DNA of 64,000 bases from Mycobacterium syngnathidarum (GCF_001942625.1 NZ_MLCL01000039.1:1-64000); one strand, 5' to 3'; shown: positions 1 through 10,141, counted from the stretch's first letter. The notes: generated by a model from the letters alone, not told the origin. Translations and numbers: made by a program.

Positions 1-2786
1 GCTGGATCGCCCTCATCGCCGTCTTGAACACGGTTGTGCCCCAGCTCGAAGAGGTGGGCAAGATGCGGTCGGTGTCGATGACGCCGGACGAGGCGCCGTC
101 GATGATCGCGATGAAGCGCGTCGGCGAAGTGTTCCAGGAGTTCAAGTCCAACAGCTCGGTCATGATCGTGCTCGAGGGCGACCAGCCGCTGGACATCAAA
201 GCGCACGACTTCTACGACGAGATCATCGACAAGCTCGAGGCCGACGACAAGCACGTCGAGCACGTCCAGGATTTCTGGGGCGATCCGCTGACTGCCTCCG
301 GCGCCCAAAGCGCGGACGGCAAGGCCTCGTATGTTCAGGTCTACACCGCCGGTAACCAAGGCGAGGCGCTGGCCAACGAATCGGTCGAGGCCGTCCAGGC
401 GATCGTCGAGAGTGTCACCCCGCCGCCCGGGGTCAAGGCCTACGTCACCGGGCCGGCCGCACTGGCGGCCGACCAGCACATCGCCGGTGACCGCAGCGTA
501 CGGATCATCGAGGCGCTGACCTTCACCGTCATCATCATCATGCTGCTGCTGGTCTACCGGTCAGTGGTGACAGTGCTCCTCACTCTGGTCATGGTGGTGT
601 TGTCCCTGTCCGCGGCCCGCGGCGTCGTCGCCGCGCTGGGCTACTACAACATCATCGGGCTCTCGACATTCGCCACCAACCTGCTGGTGACATTGGCGAT
701 CGCGGCCTCCACCGACTATGCGATCTTCCTGATCGGCCGATATCAAGAGGCCAGAAGTGTCGGTGAAGACCGAGAGTCGGCCTACTACACGATGTTTCAC
801 GGCACCGCCCACGTGGTGCTGGGCTCGGGCCTGACGATCGCCGGCGCCACGCTGTGCCTGCACTTCACGCGGCTGCCGTATTTCCGGTCGCTGGGCATCC
901 CGCTGGCCATCGGCATGGTCACCGGTGTTGTCGCCGCACTGACGCTGGGGCCTGCGATCATCTCGGTGGCCAGCCGGTTCGGCAAGACGCTGGAACCCCG
1001 GCGCGCCATGCGCACCCGCGGGTGGCGCAAGATCGGTGCCGCGGTGGTGCGCTGGCCCGGACCGATCCTGGTCGCCACCATCGCACTGTCGCTGGTCGGC
1101 CTGTTGACCCTGCCCGGGTACCAGACCAATTACAACGACCGCAAGTACCTGCCGCCGGACCTGCCGGCCAACACCGGCTACGCCGCATCCGATCGGCACT
1201 TCTCCCAGGCGCGGATGAACCCCGAGCTGCTGTTGATCGAGAGCGATCACGACCTGCGCAACTCGGCGGACTTCCTGGTCGTCGACCGCATCGCCAAGCG
1301 AATCTTCCAGGTGCCCGGCATCTCCCGGGTGCAGGCCATCACGCGCCCGCAGGGAACACCCATCGAGCACACCTCGATCCCGTTCCAGATCAGCATGCAG
1401 GGCACCACGCAGATGATGAACATGAAGTACATGCAGGACCGCATGAAGGACATGCTGGTTCAGGCCGACGAGATGCAAAAAACGGTCGACACCATGGAGC
1501 GGATGCTCCAGCTGACCAAGGAAATGTCGGACACCACCCACAGTATGGTCGGCAAGATGCACGGCATGGTTGACGATGTCGCCGAAATGCGGGATCACAT
1601 CGCCGATTTCGACGATTTCTTCCGGCCGATCCGCAACTACCTGTACTGGGAACCACACTGCTTCGACATCCCGATGTGCTGGTCGATCCGGTCGATCTTC
1701 GACACCCTTGACGGCATCGACACCATGACCGACGACATCCAGAAGATGATGCCGGACATGGACCGGCTCGATGTCCTCATGCCACGGATGCTCACCATCA
1801 TGCCGCCCATGATCACCACGATGAAGAACATGAAGAACATGATGCTGACCATGCAGGCCACCATGGGCGGGCTGCAGGATCAGATGGAAGCGTCGATGGA
1901 GAACGCGACCGCCATGGGCCAGGCCTTCGACGCATCCAAGAACGACGACTCGTTCTATCTGCCGCCGGAAACCTTCGACAATCCCGACTTCAAGCGCGGC
2001 ATGAAAATGTTTCTGTCCCCCGACGGGCACGCCGTGCGGTTCATCATCAGCCACGAGGGCGACCCGATGAGCCCCGAAGGCATCTCACACATCGCCGGCA
2101 TCCAGAACGCCGCCAAGGAGGCGATCAAGGGCACCCCGCTGGAGGGGTCCAAGATCTACCTCGGCGGCACCGCGGCCACCTTCAAGGACATGCAGGAAGG
2201 CGCCAACTACGACCTGCTGATCGCCGGAATCGCCGCGCTGTGCCTGATCTTCATCATCATGTTGATCCTCACGCGCAGCGTGGTGGCCGCCGCGGTCATC
2301 GTCGGAACGGTGGTGCTGTCCCTGGGCGCATCCTTCGGTCTGTCCGTGCTCATCTGGCAGCACCTGATCGGCCTGGAACTGCACTGGATGGTGATCGCGA
2401 TGGCCGTCATCGTGCTGCTGGCCGTCGGCGCCGACTACAACCTGCTACTGGTCTCCCGATTCAAAGAAGAGATCCACGCGGGCCTCAACACCGGCATCAT
2501 CCGCGCGATGGGCGGCACCGGATCGGTGGTCACCTCGGCCGGCCTGGTGTTCGCGTTCACCATGATGTCGATGGCAGTCAGCGAACTGGCCGTGATCGGT
2601 CAGGTGGGCACCACGATCGGCCTGGGCCTGCTGTTCGACACCCTGGTCATCCGCTCCTTCATGACCCCCTCCATCGCGGCACTGATGGGCAAGTGGTTCT
2701 GGTGGCCGCAGATCGTGCGTCAGCGGCCCCTGCCGGCACCATGGCCCTCCCCCGTCCAGCGCGAGCCGCAGGATTCCCGGGTCTAG
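1..2786 (+). CDS. MmpL family RND transporter (MmpL4/5-like), 5' end missing
   Basis: This is an inner-membrane, proton-driven lipid or siderophore exporter of the mycobacterial MmpL family. The frame is open to the left edge (WIALIAVL before the first in-window TTG at 24), so the N-terminal membrane helix begins outside the window. About 927 residues are present. They show the duplicated RND plan: a periplasmic porter domain, a six-helix block from about residue 165, a second porter domain, and a second helix block near 735-900. Each block carries the Asp-Tyr pair of the proton relay ([12 protein letters not shown] and [12 protein letters not shown]). Between them, about residues 465-640, lies a methionine-rich coiled-coil insert with Cys-containing segments, typical of the MmpL4/MmpL5 subgroup that works with MmpS partners. 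Its stop codon shares a CTAG with the convergent gene. The exact substrate cannot be told. Confidence 0.93.
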   Translation, partial: WIALIAVLNTVVPQLEEVGKMRSVSMTPDEAPSMIAMKRVGEVFQEFKSNSSVMIVLEGDQPLDIKAHDFYDEIIDKLEADDKHVEHVQDFWGDPLTASGAQSADGKASYVQVYTAGNQGEALANESVEAVQAIVESVTPPPGVKAYVTGPAALAADQHIAGDRSVRIIEALTFTVIIIMLLLVYRSVVTVLLTLVMVVLSLSAARGVVAALGYYNIIGLSTFATNLLVTLAIAASTDYAIFLIGRYQEARSVGEDRESAYYTMFHGTAHVVLGSGLTIAGATLCLHFTRLPYFRSLGIPLAIGMVTGVVAALTLGPAIISVASRFGKTLEPRRAMRTRGWRKIGAAVVRWPGPILVATIALSLVGLLTLPGYQTNYNDRKYLPPDLPANTGYAASDRHFSQARMNPELLLIESDHDLRNSADFLVVDRIAKRIFQVPGISRVQAITRPQGTPIEHTSIPFQISMQGTTQMMNMKYMQDRMKDMLVQADEMQKTVDTMERMLQLTKEMSDTTHSMVGKMHGMVDDVAEMRDHIADFDDFFRPIRNYLYWEPHCFDIPMCWSIRSIFDTLDGIDTMTDDIQKMMPDMDRLDVLMPRMLTIMPPMITTMKNMKNMMLTMQATMGGLQDQMEASMENATAMGQAFDASKNDDSFYLPPETFDNPDFKRGMKMFLSPDGHAVRFIISHEGDPMSPEGISHIAGIQNAAKEAIKGTPLEGSKIYLGGTAATFKDMQEGANYDLLIAGIAALCLIFIIMLILTRSVVAAAVIVGTVVLSLGASFGLSVLIWQHLIGLELHWMVIAMAVIVLLAVGADYNLLLVSRFKEEIHAGLNTGIIRAMGGTGSVVTSAGLVFAFTMMSMAVSELAVIGQVGTTIGLGLLFDTLVIRSFMTPSIAALMGKWFWWPQIVRQRPLPAPWPSPVQREPQDSRV

Positions 2787-3565
2787 TCAGCCTGTTCCAG
2801 GCCGGATTTCAGGCTCGACAACTTGAGCGGCCACCGGCGAGCGATCAGATCCCGCACGATGCTGCCCGGCTCGAACCCGTCGTGGGTCACGGTGAGCTCC
2901 ACCTGATCTCCGACGGCTTCGATGCTCAACGACACCCGTGAGCGCCGTTCTGCCGCGGCTTCGGCAATCGCTTCGCCGCTGAGATCCGGGGCGATCTGCT
3001 GGAGTTCAGGCGTGAACCCGTGGAACGTGAAGGCCAACCGCTGATAGGGGTCGGACTCGACGATCACCTGCGCGGAGTCCTCGATCCGAAGTCCGCCCTC
3101 GACCCAGGTGTAGGTCGAACCCTTCTGCCAGTCGGACTCGATGGCATGGCCCATGAATCTGCATGAGAACGCCGGATTGGTGACGGCCTGCCACAACCGC
3201 TCCGGGGTGGTGCGGATATAGGTCGTGTAGACGAACTCGCCCACCGAGCCGGGGTTCTCCAACACCGTCTTGAGGTCCGACAGGGTCTGCGCCCGCGTGG
3301 AGTCATAGCGGTCGATCCAGCGGTCGGCGATGGCATTGATCGGTTCGGCGTTCACGTAGTGCAGCTTTTCCCGGCCTTGCCGGACGGACGTGACCAGATT
3401 GGCCGCCTCCAGTATGGCCAGGTGCTTGCTGACCGACTGCCGGGCCATCGACAAGCCGCTGCAGAGCTCGCGCAGGCTCTGTCCGTCCCGGTCATTGAGG
3501 CTGTCCAGGAGCAGCCGCCGACTGGGGTCGGCCAGCGCCTTGAATACCTCGTCCACCCTCGCCAT
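2783..3565 (-). CDS. ArsR-type HTH fused to AHSA1/SRPBCC domain
   Basis: The protein has about 260 residues. The N-terminal ~95 residues are an ArsR winged helix ([16 protein letters not shown], then [15 protein letters not shown] as recognition region). The remainder is an AHSA1-like START/SRPBCC domain ([19 protein letters not shown]). Such fusions are usually repressors with a hydrophobic ligand pocket; the ligand is unknown. I use the ATG at 3565 ([11 protein letters not shown]) because the upstream extension MTEVWCAAAAEG does not look like part of the fold. The gene converges on the MmpL gene and the two stop codons overlap by 4 nt. No metal-binding Cys cluster of the classical ArsR type is visible. 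Confidence 0.85.
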   Translation of the reverse strand: MARVDEVFKALADPSRRLLLDSLNDRDGQSLRELCSGLSMARQSVSKHLAILEAANLVTSVRQGREKLHYVNAEPINAIADRWIDRYDSTRAQTLSDLKTVLENPGSVGEFVYTTYIRTTPERLWQAVTNPAFSCRFMGHAIESDWQKGSTYTWVEGGLRIEDSAQVIVESDPYQRLAFTFHGFTPELQQIAPDLSGEAIAEAAAERRSRVSLSIEAVGDQVELTVTHDGFEPGSIVRDLIARRWPLKLSSLKSGLEQAD

Positions 3566-4092
3566 CCCCTCAGCCGCGGCCGCGCACCAAACCTCCGTCA
3601 ATCATGCAGCCAAACGGCTGCCTGTCAACCGGGTCCGATCAGCGAAGACAAGCGATGGAACCGCCGTTGCACACGCCGAACGGGGCCTGTCCAGCCAACC
3701 GTCAAGACAGTGCCGACGTTGCCGGCATGAGTCACCCCCGCCCCTCTCTACGGCCGCGGCCGTGGCACGGCGGTCCGCCGATACCCGGGCGGCACCCTTT
3801 CCGTGGGATCGATCGAATAGTTCCGAAATACTTGTTACAGCAATATGTTTCGCCGATCGACCGCATGCCGCACGGCGTGAATCCGGCAGGCGAATCACAG
3901 CACAAGCCCAGTGCCGCAGCACTATTGGCGATAGTCGAATGCGTACGGCATCGTCCTGGCAAATACGTACCACTGGCAACCGAATTGCCCGCACAGGCAA
4001 CCACACCCGATCCGTGAAAGCGTGAATCAGTCCATATCCGACACCCCCTGTGAACGGAGTCACATATTTTGCCCGCCCAAAATCCCCTCTGC
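3566..4092. other. Non-coding gap of about 0.5 kb
   Basis: No convincing gene is seen. Several open frames cross this stretch on both strands, but their translations are low-complexity, rich in R, P and C, and match no family I know. The centre (about 3815-3860) is clearly more AT-rich than its surroundings and includes a run around TACTTGTTACAGCAATATG. It could hold promoters for the divergent flanking genes or a small RNA, but nothing specific can be supported. Confidence 0.5.
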
Positions 4093-4098
4093 TAGCGT
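4093..4098 (+). promoter_or_regulatory. -10 hexamer TAGCGT for a leaderless transcript
   Basis: TAGCGT fits the mycobacterial SigA -10 consensus TANNNT and ends 8 nt before the ATG at 4107, so transcription would begin at or next to the start codon. No Shine-Dalgarno sequence precedes that ATG, which agrees with leaderless translation. Confidence 0.55.
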
Positions 4099-4106
4099 CC
4101 CGCCGC

Positions 4107-4769
4107 ATGTTTGCTATCGCGACGCTTATGGCGCTTGTCCAGCAGGTTTCGGGCACGCCGTACATCTCCGGTGGAGACTCCCCGGCCGGTACGGATTGCT
4201 CCGGCCTGGCCTCCTGGGTCAGCAACATGGCCACCGGCCGTCCTGTCTACGGTGACCGCTTCAACACCGGCAACCAGGAGCGGGCCCTGCTGGCCCGTGG
4301 CTTCAAGTACGGCAGCCAGCCCGGCGCCCTGGTGATCGGCTGGAACAGCGGCCACACCGCCGTGACCCTCCCGGACGGCACCCCCGTGTCCTCGGGCGAG
4401 GGCGGCCACGGCGTGCGGATCGGTGGCGGCGGCGCCTACCAGCGCCAGTTCACCCACCACATGTACCTACCGGTAGAAGCCGCCGCACCGCCGGATGCGC
4501 CCGCAGATGCTCCCCTGCCGTTCGGCGCGCCACCGCCGCCCCCAGCCCCGATCAACCCGATGGCCGCCCCGGCTCCCGTTGATCCCTTCGCTCCGCCGCC
4601 GCCGGCCGATCCCATGGCCGCCCCGGCCCCGATGGACCCCTTCGCACCGCCGCCACCGGCCGACGCGATCCCGCCCGCCCCGATGGATGGTCCGGCACCG
4701 ATCGTGCTCGACGTCCCGCCGCCGCCGGCACCCCCGGCGCCCGGCGAACCGGCTCCGGTCGCCATCTGA
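4107..4769 (+). CDS. NlpC/P60-like peptidoglycan hydrolase domain with proline-rich tail
   Basis: The 220-residue product has an N-terminal NlpC/P60-like papain fold, a family that cleaves peptide stems of peptidoglycan. The candidate catalytic Cys31 lies in GTDCSGLASWV and His83 in NSGHTAVTLPDG. The C-terminal ~80 residues are Pro/Ala-rich and contain an 18-residue tandem repeat (PMAAPAP-DPFAPPPPAD). The ATG at 4107 is chosen because a TAGCGT hexamer lies 8 nt upstream; an upstream ATG at 4050 would add 19 residues. Neither start gives a clear Sec signal peptide, only a short hydrophobic stretch (FAIATLMALV), so the export route is unclear. It could also be a non-catalytic wall-binding homologue like RipD, although Cys and His are kept here. 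Confidence 0.75.
   Translation: MFAIATLMALVQQVSGTPYISGGDSPAGTDCSGLASWVSNMATGRPVYGDRFNTGNQERALLARGFKYGSQPGALVIGWNSGHTAVTLPDGTPVSSGEGGHGVRIGGGGAYQRQFTHHMYLPVEAAAPPDAPADAPLPFGAPPPPPAPINPMAAPAPVDPFAPPPPADPMAAPAPMDPFAPPPPADAIPPAPMDGPAPIVLDVPPPPAPPAPGEPAPVAI
4557..4664 (+). repeat. Tandem 54-bp coding repeat (2 copies)
   Basis: Two direct copies of 54 bp (4557-4610 and 4611-4664) encode the 18-residue unit PMAAPAPxDPFAPPPPAD in the proline-rich tail of the NlpC/P60-like protein. They differ only at a few wobble positions and one Val/Met codon. This suggests recent duplication by slippage or unequal recombination. Confidence 0.85.
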
Positions 4770-4810
4770 CATCACACCTGTCGGTGGTCAGCGGGCCACG
4801 ATCGTTCGGA

Positions 4811-4816
4811 TAACGT
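4811..4816 (+). promoter_or_regulatory. -10 hexamer TAACGT for leaderless yaaA
   Basis: TAACGT fits TANNNT and ends 6 nt before the GTG start at 4823. No ribosome-binding site is present between them, so a leaderless transcript is the simplest reading. Confidence 0.55.
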
Positions 4817-4822
4817 CTGGAT

Positions 4823-5569
4823 GTGATCGTGCTCCTGCCACCGTCGGAGACCAAACGCACCGGCGGGGACGACCCGCCGGTGCGTTTGGACATTCTGAGC
4901 TCTCCGCAGCTCACCCCGCTTCGCCAGTCGCTGATCGACGAATTGGTCGACCTCGCCGGCGACCCGCCCGCGTGCCGCAAGGCTCTGGGCATCTCCGCCG
5001 CCCAGGACGCAGAGATCGAGCGCAATGCCGCGCTGTGGCACGCGCCCACGATGCCGGCCATCGAGCGATACACCGGAGTCCTCTACGACGCGCTCGACAT
5101 CGCATCCCTGCGCGGGACCGCCGCCACGCGCGCCCGCGCCCGGCTGGCAGTCGGATCAGCGTTGTTCGGTCTGCTTCGGGCCGACGATCCCGTACCCGCC
5201 TACCGGTTGTCGGCCTCCTCAAAGCTGCCCGGCCAACCCGGCCTGGCCAAACGCTGGCGCCCACTGCTGGAGCCGGCGCTGGCCGGCATCGCGGCCGCGG
5301 AGCTGATCGTGGACCTGCGCTCCGGCTCATACGCAGGACTGGGTCGTATCCCCGGCGCCGTCCGCGTGCAGGTTCTGGCCGAACACCCCGACGGGCACCG
5401 CAGCGTGGTCAGCCACTTCAACAAGGCCCACAAAGGTCAACTGGCGCGCGCACTGGCCGGCTCCCGGGCCGAGCCCAGCGACGCGGCCGCCGTGGCGGCC
5501 ATTGCCCGCCGCAGTGGCATGAACGTGGAACGCGACGGAAACGAACTGACCGTCGTGGTGTCAGCCTGA
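4823..5569 (+). CDS. yaaA: YaaA family peroxide-stress protein (DUF328)
   Basis: The 248-residue protein is full length for the YaaA/DUF328 family. In E. coli YaaA lowers intracellular free iron during peroxide stress and binds DNA; this role is carried over by homology only. The family signature is the N-terminal IVLLPPSETK, the central RxxxxGSALFGLLRADDPVPAYRLS block, and the C-terminal VVSHFNKAHKGQLARAL. The GTG start is set by the -10 element 6 nt upstream. Codons 10-22 contain a perfect 17-bp inverted repeat. The gene is monocistronic, with about 230 nt of non-coding DNA after it. Confidence 0.88.
   Translation: MIVLLPPSETKRTGGDDPPVRLDILSSPQLTPLRQSLIDELVDLAGDPPACRKALGISAAQDAEIERNAALWHAPTMPAIERYTGVLYDALDIASLRGTAATRARARLAVGSALFGLLRADDPVPAYRLSASSKLPGQPGLAKRWRPLLEPALAGIAAAELIVDLRSGSYAGLGRIPGAVRVQVLAEHPDGHRSVVSHFNKAHKGQLARALAGSRAEPSDAAAVAAIARRSGMNVERDGNELTVVVSA
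4851..4889 (+). repeat. Perfect 17-bp hairpin inside the start of yaaA
   Basis: The left arm CCAAACGCACCGGCGGG (4851-4867) is perfectly complementary to the right arm (4873-4889) with a 5-nt loop GACGA. In RNA this would be a very stable stem beginning 28 nt after the first base of the coding region. Part of it encodes the conserved SETKRTGG motif, so the symmetry may be partly coincidental. Its position suits attenuation or translational control. Confidence 0.8.
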
Positions 5570-5801
5570 CGCGTGCCGGCGTTGCCCGGCACCAGCCGCG
5601 CTGACGACCCAAATCGCTTCTGCCTGTGGTGTACTGACATACAGTCGGCCGCCTCACGCGAATCTGATTGTTGCCGAGCTAATTTCAGAACCCCCGCGCG
5701 ACCGGCCCACGAGGAAAGCAGGTTTCGGCCAATTCCCGGGTGTTGCCCACAGCGCCCTGCCGCGTCGTGCACAATATGAGCTCGCGTCAGCGCCTGTCGC
5801 C

Positions 5802-6470
5802 GTGCCACGCCCACCACACCGCCGTTCCCCGGGAGCAAGCTTGGTCACCCGCCTCGTTTCCACACCGCATCCGACGTATCAGCCGGCTCGCCGTGGACGA
5901 CATCGGAAGGTACCGGAACGACGTTGGCTACCCGTCGGCATCGGGGTGGCGGCCGCGGCCGTGGTCAGCTCCATGCTGACCGCATTCGTCATCCTCACCA
6001 CACTCGCCTCCAAATTCTCGGCCAGAGATTCGGTCTACGCCGTCGGGGCCAGGACCTACGAGGTGAAACCGCACCGGCCCCCGCCGCGCAGTTTCGCCGC
6101 GCGCGCCGCCGCGGCCCCGGCAGCGACGTTCGCCTCCGACGGATCCGGCTTCGTCGATTCTCAAGCGCGGTGCGCGGACACCCAGACGGCCCGGGCGATC
6201 GGGCGTACCGAAAGATCACTGGTGGTGATCTGCCTGGACCGCACCGGCCGGCTGGAGTACCACGGTGTCCGACTCTCCGACAAGGCCGCGCTCGCGGCGT
6301 CGGCCGACCTCACGCCGGGCCGCCGGTTCGTCGCACGCAACTACCAGGTCAACTACTCGGTCTCGCCGACCGAGTTGCTCGTCACCTCGGGCAGCGCGGT
6401 GCTCAAACGCGAACCGATGGTCGAGTACCGCGAGATCCTGTCCACGCCGGTCGTCATCGCACCGCGGTAG
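5802..6470 (+). CDS. Membrane-anchored protein of unknown function
   Basis: The product has up to 222 residues. A basic N-terminus (RRGRHRKVPERR) is followed by one transmembrane helix at about 44-68 (VGIGVAAAAVVSSMLTAFVIL). An outside-facing domain of ~150 residues follows and contains two Cys (ARCADTQ, VVICLDRTG), which could form a disulfide. I do not recognise the family; it resembles single-pass proteins common in mycobacteria. The start is uncertain: GTG at 5802 is the first option, and a TTG near 5841 would shorten it. No clear ribosome-binding site is seen. Confidence 0.6.
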   Translation: MPRPPHRRSPGASLVTRLVSTPHPTYQPARRGRHRKVPERRWLPVGIGVAAAAVVSSMLTAFVILTTLASKFSARDSVYAVGARTYEVKPHRPPPRSFAARAAAAPAATFASDGSGFVDSQARCADTQTARAIGRTERSLVVICLDRTGRLEYHGVRLSDKAALAASADLTPGRRFVARNYQVNYSVSPTELLVTSGSAVLKREPMVEYREILSTPVVIAPR

Positions 6471-6513
6471 CCGCGTTAAGCTGGCCGCTCATCGGCCACG
6501 CGGCGGGAGATCG

Positions 6514-6741
6514 ATGTCCACATTCTGGCGGTACATCCGCATCCAGGCCATGGTGTTCGTCGTCGGTATCGTCGGGCCGATCTTTCTGACCGTTTACTTT
6601 GCTGCACAACCAGATCCGACTCTCAAATGGATGTACTTCACGGGTCTGATCATCACCGCGATCGAGGTTCTCATCGCGCTCGAGTTGACCCGCATCAGCA
6701 GCCCTCCCGATACCGCCAGTGATCGCCCGGAAGTGATGTGA
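6514..6741 (+). CDS. Small two-helix membrane protein
   Basis: This 75-residue protein has two hydrophobic helices (about residues 12-32 and 40-57) separated by AAQPDPTLKWM, and a polar C-terminus. The ATG at 6514 follows GGGAGA at a fitting distance, whereas the longer upstream open frame runs through the end of the preceding gene and is not credible. It ends 1 nt before the amidase start at 6743, so the two are probably co-transcribed. The function is unknown. Confidence 0.7.
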   Translation: MSTFWRYIRIQAMVFVVGIVGPIFLTVYFAAQPDPTLKWMYFTGLIITAIEVLIALELTRISSPPDTASDRPEVM

Positions 6742-6742
6742 C

Positions 6743-8218
6743 ATGGATTCGTCGTCGGCCTTCGAGCTCGCCCGCACCGATGGGATCGGACAGGCGGCGT
6801 TGGCCGCTGCCGGTGAGGTGACCGCCGTCGAGTTGCTCGACGCCGCGATCATCAGGGTCGAGGCGACCCGCAGTCTCAATGCCGTGATCACCGACCTGTT
6901 CGACCGGGGTCGGGCCCAGGCCGCTGCCCTCGACGAGTCGGGGGTGCTGCGCGGTGAGCGATCCGGGCCGCTCGCCGGGGTGCCGTTCCTGCTCAAGGAT
7001 CTCGGAGCGGCGCTGGCGGGCACTCGCGAATCGATGGGCTGCCGCGCTTTTCGCGACCATGTGGCAACTGAAACCGCGTGGACGGTGGACCGCTACCTCG
7101 ATGCCGGCCTCGTGGTCTTCGGCAAGACCAACACCCCCGAGTGGGGCAACCACTGCACCACCGAGCCCTTGCTGTCCGGTCCCACGGTGAATCCCTGGTC
7201 GTCGACCGTCACCCCGGGCGGATCCAGCGGCGGTTCGGCTGCCGCGGTGGCCGCCGGCGTGGTGCCCGCGGCTTCGGGTGGCGACGGTACCGGGTCGATC
7301 CGCGTGCCCGCGTCCTGTTGCGGTGTCGTCGGACTCAAGCCTCGACGTGGCCGGTCCTCCTTCGCCCCTGACGGCGGTCACGGACTCGAAGGCCTGGTGA
7401 ACAGTCACGCGTTGGCCCGAACGGTCCGTGACTGCGCGGCCTTGCTGGACGTCATCGCCGGGACCGCCCCCGGTGATCCCTACAGTGCGGCCGTCGCACC
7501 CGTCTCTTTCCTGGACGCGGCCGCCCAGACGCCGTCGGCGCAGCGCATCCTGATTGCCACCTCGTCGCCGTTTCCCACCGACCAAAGCGACCCCGAGGTG
7601 GTCTCGGCGGTCGAAGACGCCGGGCGGCTGTTGGAAAGCCTCGGCCACCACGTCACCCCGGGGGCTCCTACGGTCGACCCGGACGTGGTCGCCGACGCCA
7701 TCGCGGTGCTGCACACCGTCAGTAACGCCCAGTTGCACGAATTGGCCCGGCAACATCTGGGCCGGGCGCCCCGCGAGGACGAGTTCGAGCCGAGCACCTG
7801 GGTGATGATCCGCGAGGGCTTCACCACCACCGGACTGGCCTATGCCGGTGCCATCGCCGACATCCACGCCCAGACGCGGCGGTTCGCCGCGGGAATGGCC
7901 GGTGGCGATGTGCTGCTGGTGCCGACGCTGCTGACCGGTCCGCCGCCGTACGGGCTGCTGAATCAGCCCCGCGGTACCACCCGGGCGTTCTTCGATGTCG
8001 AGTTCGCCAGCACCGGATGGACGGCCTTGGCCAATGTGACCGGTTGGGCTGCCATATCGCTGCCCCTGGGCCAGACGTCGGACGGACTGCCCATCGGGGT
8101 GCAGCTGATGGCTCCCGACGAATCGGTCCTGCTCAGCCTGGCCGGCCAACTCGAGCAGGCCGCCCCGTGGGCTGCCCGCACCCCGCCCCGATGGGTGGGC
8201 GCTACCGCCGGGACGTAG
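6743..8218 (+). CDS. Amidase (amidase signature family)
   Basis: The 491-residue enzyme hydrolyses an amide bond; the substrate is not predictable from sequence. The Ser-cisSer-Lys triad is visible: Lys85 in GVPFLLKD, Ser161/Ser162 in the glycine-rich GGSSGGS motif, and nucleophile Ser185 in GDGTGSIR. Length and motif spacing are normal for the family. It follows the small membrane protein almost without gap. Relatives are annotated as 6-aminohexanoate-cyclic-dimer hydrolase or Glu-tRNA amidotransferase A-like. GatB/GatC neighbours are absent, so a stand-alone catabolic amidase is likelier. Confidence 0.9.
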   Translation: MDSSSAFELARTDGIGQAALAAAGEVTAVELLDAAIIRVEATRSLNAVITDLFDRGRAQAAALDESGVLRGERSGPLAGVPFLLKDLGAALAGTRESMGCRAFRDHVATETAWTVDRYLDAGLVVFGKTNTPEWGNHCTTEPLLSGPTVNPWSSTVTPGGSSGGSAAAVAAGVVPAASGGDGTGSIRVPASCCGVVGLKPRRGRSSFAPDGGHGLEGLVNSHALARTVRDCAALLDVIAGTAPGDPYSAAVAPVSFLDAAAQTPSAQRILIATSSPFPTDQSDPEVVSAVEDAGRLLESLGHHVTPGAPTVDPDVVADAIAVLHTVSNAQLHELARQHLGRAPREDEFEPSTWVMIREGFTTTGLAYAGAIADIHAQTRRFAAGMAGGDVLLVPTLLTGPPPYGLLNQPRGTTRAFFDVEFASTGWTALANVTGWAAISLPLGQTSDGLPIGVQLMAPDESVLLSLAGQLEQAAPWAARTPPRWVGATAGT

Positions 8219-8312
8219 CCGCATATCCTCTGAGGCGAACTGTGCGCCACTGTGGTGTGCGCAACAGCAGAACAACAGCGCCGACGCCGTCTTCAAAGGA
8301 GTGGACAACCTC

Positions 8313-9206
8313 ATGGTTAATCAGCAGCAGGCCGACAAGATGACCACGGGTAAGGGCTTCATCGCCGCGCTCGACCAGAGTGGCGGGTCCACCCCGAAGG
8401 CCCTGCGTCTCTACGGGGTCGAGGAGAGCGCCTATTCCTCCGAAGAGCAGATGTTCGACCTGATCCACCAGATGCGCTCGCGCATCATCACCTCGCCGGT
8501 GTTCAACGGTGACCGGGTCCTGGCCGCGATCCTGTTCGAGCAGACCATGGACCGCACCATCGAGGGCAAGCCCACCGCGACCTATCTGTGGGAGGACAAG
8601 GGCGTGGTGCCGCTGCTCAAGATCGACAAGGGCCTGGCCGATGCGGCCAACGGTGTGCAGGTGATGAAGCCGATGCCCGGCCTGGACGATCTGCTGGCGC
8701 GTGCGGCGAAGAACGGCATCTTCGGTACCAAGGAGCGTTCGGTGATCGGCGCGGCGGACGCCGAAGGCATCGCAGCGGTGGTCGCCCAGCAGTTCGAGGT
8801 CGCCAAGCAGGTTTTGTCGCACGGCCTGATCCCGATCATCGAGCCCGAGGTGACCATTTCGATCTCCGACAAGGCCGAGGCCGAGGAGCTGCTGCGCGGC
8901 GAGATCGCCAAGAACCTCGATGCGCTGCCGGCCGATCAGAAGGTGATGCTCAAGCTGACCCTGCCCACCCAGACCAACCACTACCAGGCGCTGGTCGAGC
9001 ACCCCAAGGTGATGCGGGTGGTGGCGCTGTCCGGTGGCTACTCGCGCGACGAGGCCAACAAGCTGCTGGCCGCCAACACCGGCGTGATCGCCAGCTTCAG
9101 CCGCGCGTTGACCGAGGGTCTGTCGGCACAGCAGAGCGACGACGAGTTCAACGCCACGTTGGACAAGTCCATCCAGTCGATCTACGACGCGTCCGTCGCG
9201 GGCTAG
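8313..9206 (+). CDS. fda: Class I fructose-bisphosphate aldolase
   Basis: This is a Schiff-base aldolase of glycolysis and gluconeogenesis, cleaving fructose 1,6-bisphosphate in the cytosol. The 297-residue product matches the bacterial class I family in length, with [14 protein letters not shown] at the N-terminus, [10 protein letters not shown], and the presumed Schiff-base lysine in VMLKLTLP. I choose the ATG at 8313 because AAAGGAG (8296-8302) sits 10 nt upstream; the GTG at 8301 would overlap that site. Many mycobacteria also carry a class II enzyme elsewhere, so this may be conditionally expressed. An alpha/beta hydrolase follows 26 nt downstream. Confidence 0.92.
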   Translation: MVNQQQADKMTTGKGFIAALDQSGGSTPKALRLYGVEESAYSSEEQMFDLIHQMRSRIITSPVFNGDRVLAAILFEQTMDRTIEGKPTATYLWEDKGVVPLLKIDKGLADAANGVQVMKPMPGLDDLLARAAKNGIFGTKERSVIGAADAEGIAAVVAQQFEVAKQVLSHGLIPIIEPEVTISISDKAEAEELLRGEIAKNLDALPADQKVMLKLTLPTQTNHYQALVEHPKVMRVVALSGGYSRDEANKLLAANTGVIASFSRALTEGLSAQQSDDEFNATLDKSIQSIYDASVAG

Positions 9207-9232
9207 TCGCGGAACCGGCGAGGCGCGCGCAG

Positions 9233-10141
9233 ATGGTCATCCCGATCGATCGCCCCAAACTGGAGGGCAATGTCGCCGTGGGCGACGGCCGGCAGCTCGG
9301 CTTCGCCGAGTTCGGGGATCCGCAGGGCCGCGCAGTCTTCTGGCTGCACGGCACCCCAGGTGCCCGCAGGCAGATCCCGACCGAGGCCCGGATCTACGCC
9401 GAGCGGAACCACATCCGGCTGATCGGGGTGGACCGGCCCGGCATCGGTTCGTCCACCCCGCACCAGTACGACCGGGTGCTGGATTTCGGTGACGACCTGC
9501 GCACCATCGCCGACACCCTGGGCATCGACAAGATGGCCGTCATCGGCTTGTCCGGCGGCGGGCCCTACACGCTGGCCACCGCGGCCGCCATGCCCGACCG
9601 GGTGGTGGCGGCCGGGGTGCTCGGCGGCGTGGCGCCGATGGTGGGCCCCGACGCGATCAGCAGTCCGCTGATGCAGCTCGGTGCGGCGGTCGCCCCGATC
9701 CTGGAGGTGGCCGGCGCACCGATCCGGTTGGCCGCCTCCGGGCTGATCCGGCTGATCCGTCCGGTCGCGTCGCCCGCGCTGGAGATCTACGCGCGGATCT
9801 CCCCCGAGGGCGACCGGCGCATGCTGGGCCGCCCCGAGTTCAAGGCGATGTTCCTCGACGATCTGCTCAACGGCAGCCGCAAGCAGCTGGCCGCGCCGTT
9901 CTACGACATCGTGGTGTTCGAGCGTGACTGGGGTTTCCGGCTTGACGAGGTCAGGGTTCCGGTGCGCTGGTGGCACGGCGACCACGACCACATCGTGCCG
10001 TTCGCACACGGTCAGCACGTGGTCTCCCGGTTGCCCGATGCGGTGATGACCGAGCTGCCCTACGAGAGCCACCTCGGCGGGCTGGGCTGCGCCGAGGAGA
10101 TCATGGGCACGATGATCTCCATGTGGGACAAGACGAAGTAA
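9233..10141 (+). CDS. Alpha/beta-fold hydrolase
   Basis: The 302-residue cytosolic hydrolase has the oxyanion-hole motif WLHGTPG (37-43), nucleophile elbow GLSGG with Ser107, acid Asp252 in GDHDHIVP, and His280 in ESHLGG. Together these form a complete Ser-Asp-His triad. It sits 26 nt after the aldolase on the same strand and may be read from the same transcript. The substrate is unknown; esterase, epoxide-hydrolase-like or proline-iminopeptidase-like activities all fit. The lid region (about 130-215) is hydrophobic, suggesting a lipophilic substrate. Confidence 0.85.
   Translation: MVIPIDRPKLEGNVAVGDGRQLGFAEFGDPQGRAVFWLHGTPGARRQIPTEARIYAERNHIRLIGVDRPGIGSSTPHQYDRVLDFGDDLRTIADTLGIDKMAVIGLSGGGPYTLATAAAMPDRVVAAGVLGGVAPMVGPDAISSPLMQLGAAVAPILEVAGAPIRLAASGLIRLIRPVASPALEIYARISPEGDRRMLGRPEFKAMFLDDLLNGSRKQLAAPFYDIVVFERDWGFRLDEVRVPVRWWHGDHDHIVPFAHGQHVVSRLPDAVMTELPYESHLGGLGCAEEIMGTMISMWDKTK

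Noticed and set aside
561-2054. Minus-strand open frame of about 497 codons inside the MmpL gene
   Set aside because: It mirrors the coding strand of a well-supported transporter; the His/Asp/Val-rich translation is typical of antisense reading of GC-rich genes.
3602-4234. Several 120-210 codon frames in the 3.6-4.2 kb gap
   Set aside because: Translations are low complexity and rich in Arg, Pro and Cys, lack ribosome-binding sites, and one runs into the NlpC/P60-like gene on the other strand.
6695-8314. Minus-strand open frame of about 539 codons over the amidase
   Set aside because: The amidase shows all catalytic motifs on the plus strand; the antisense product has no recognisable domain.
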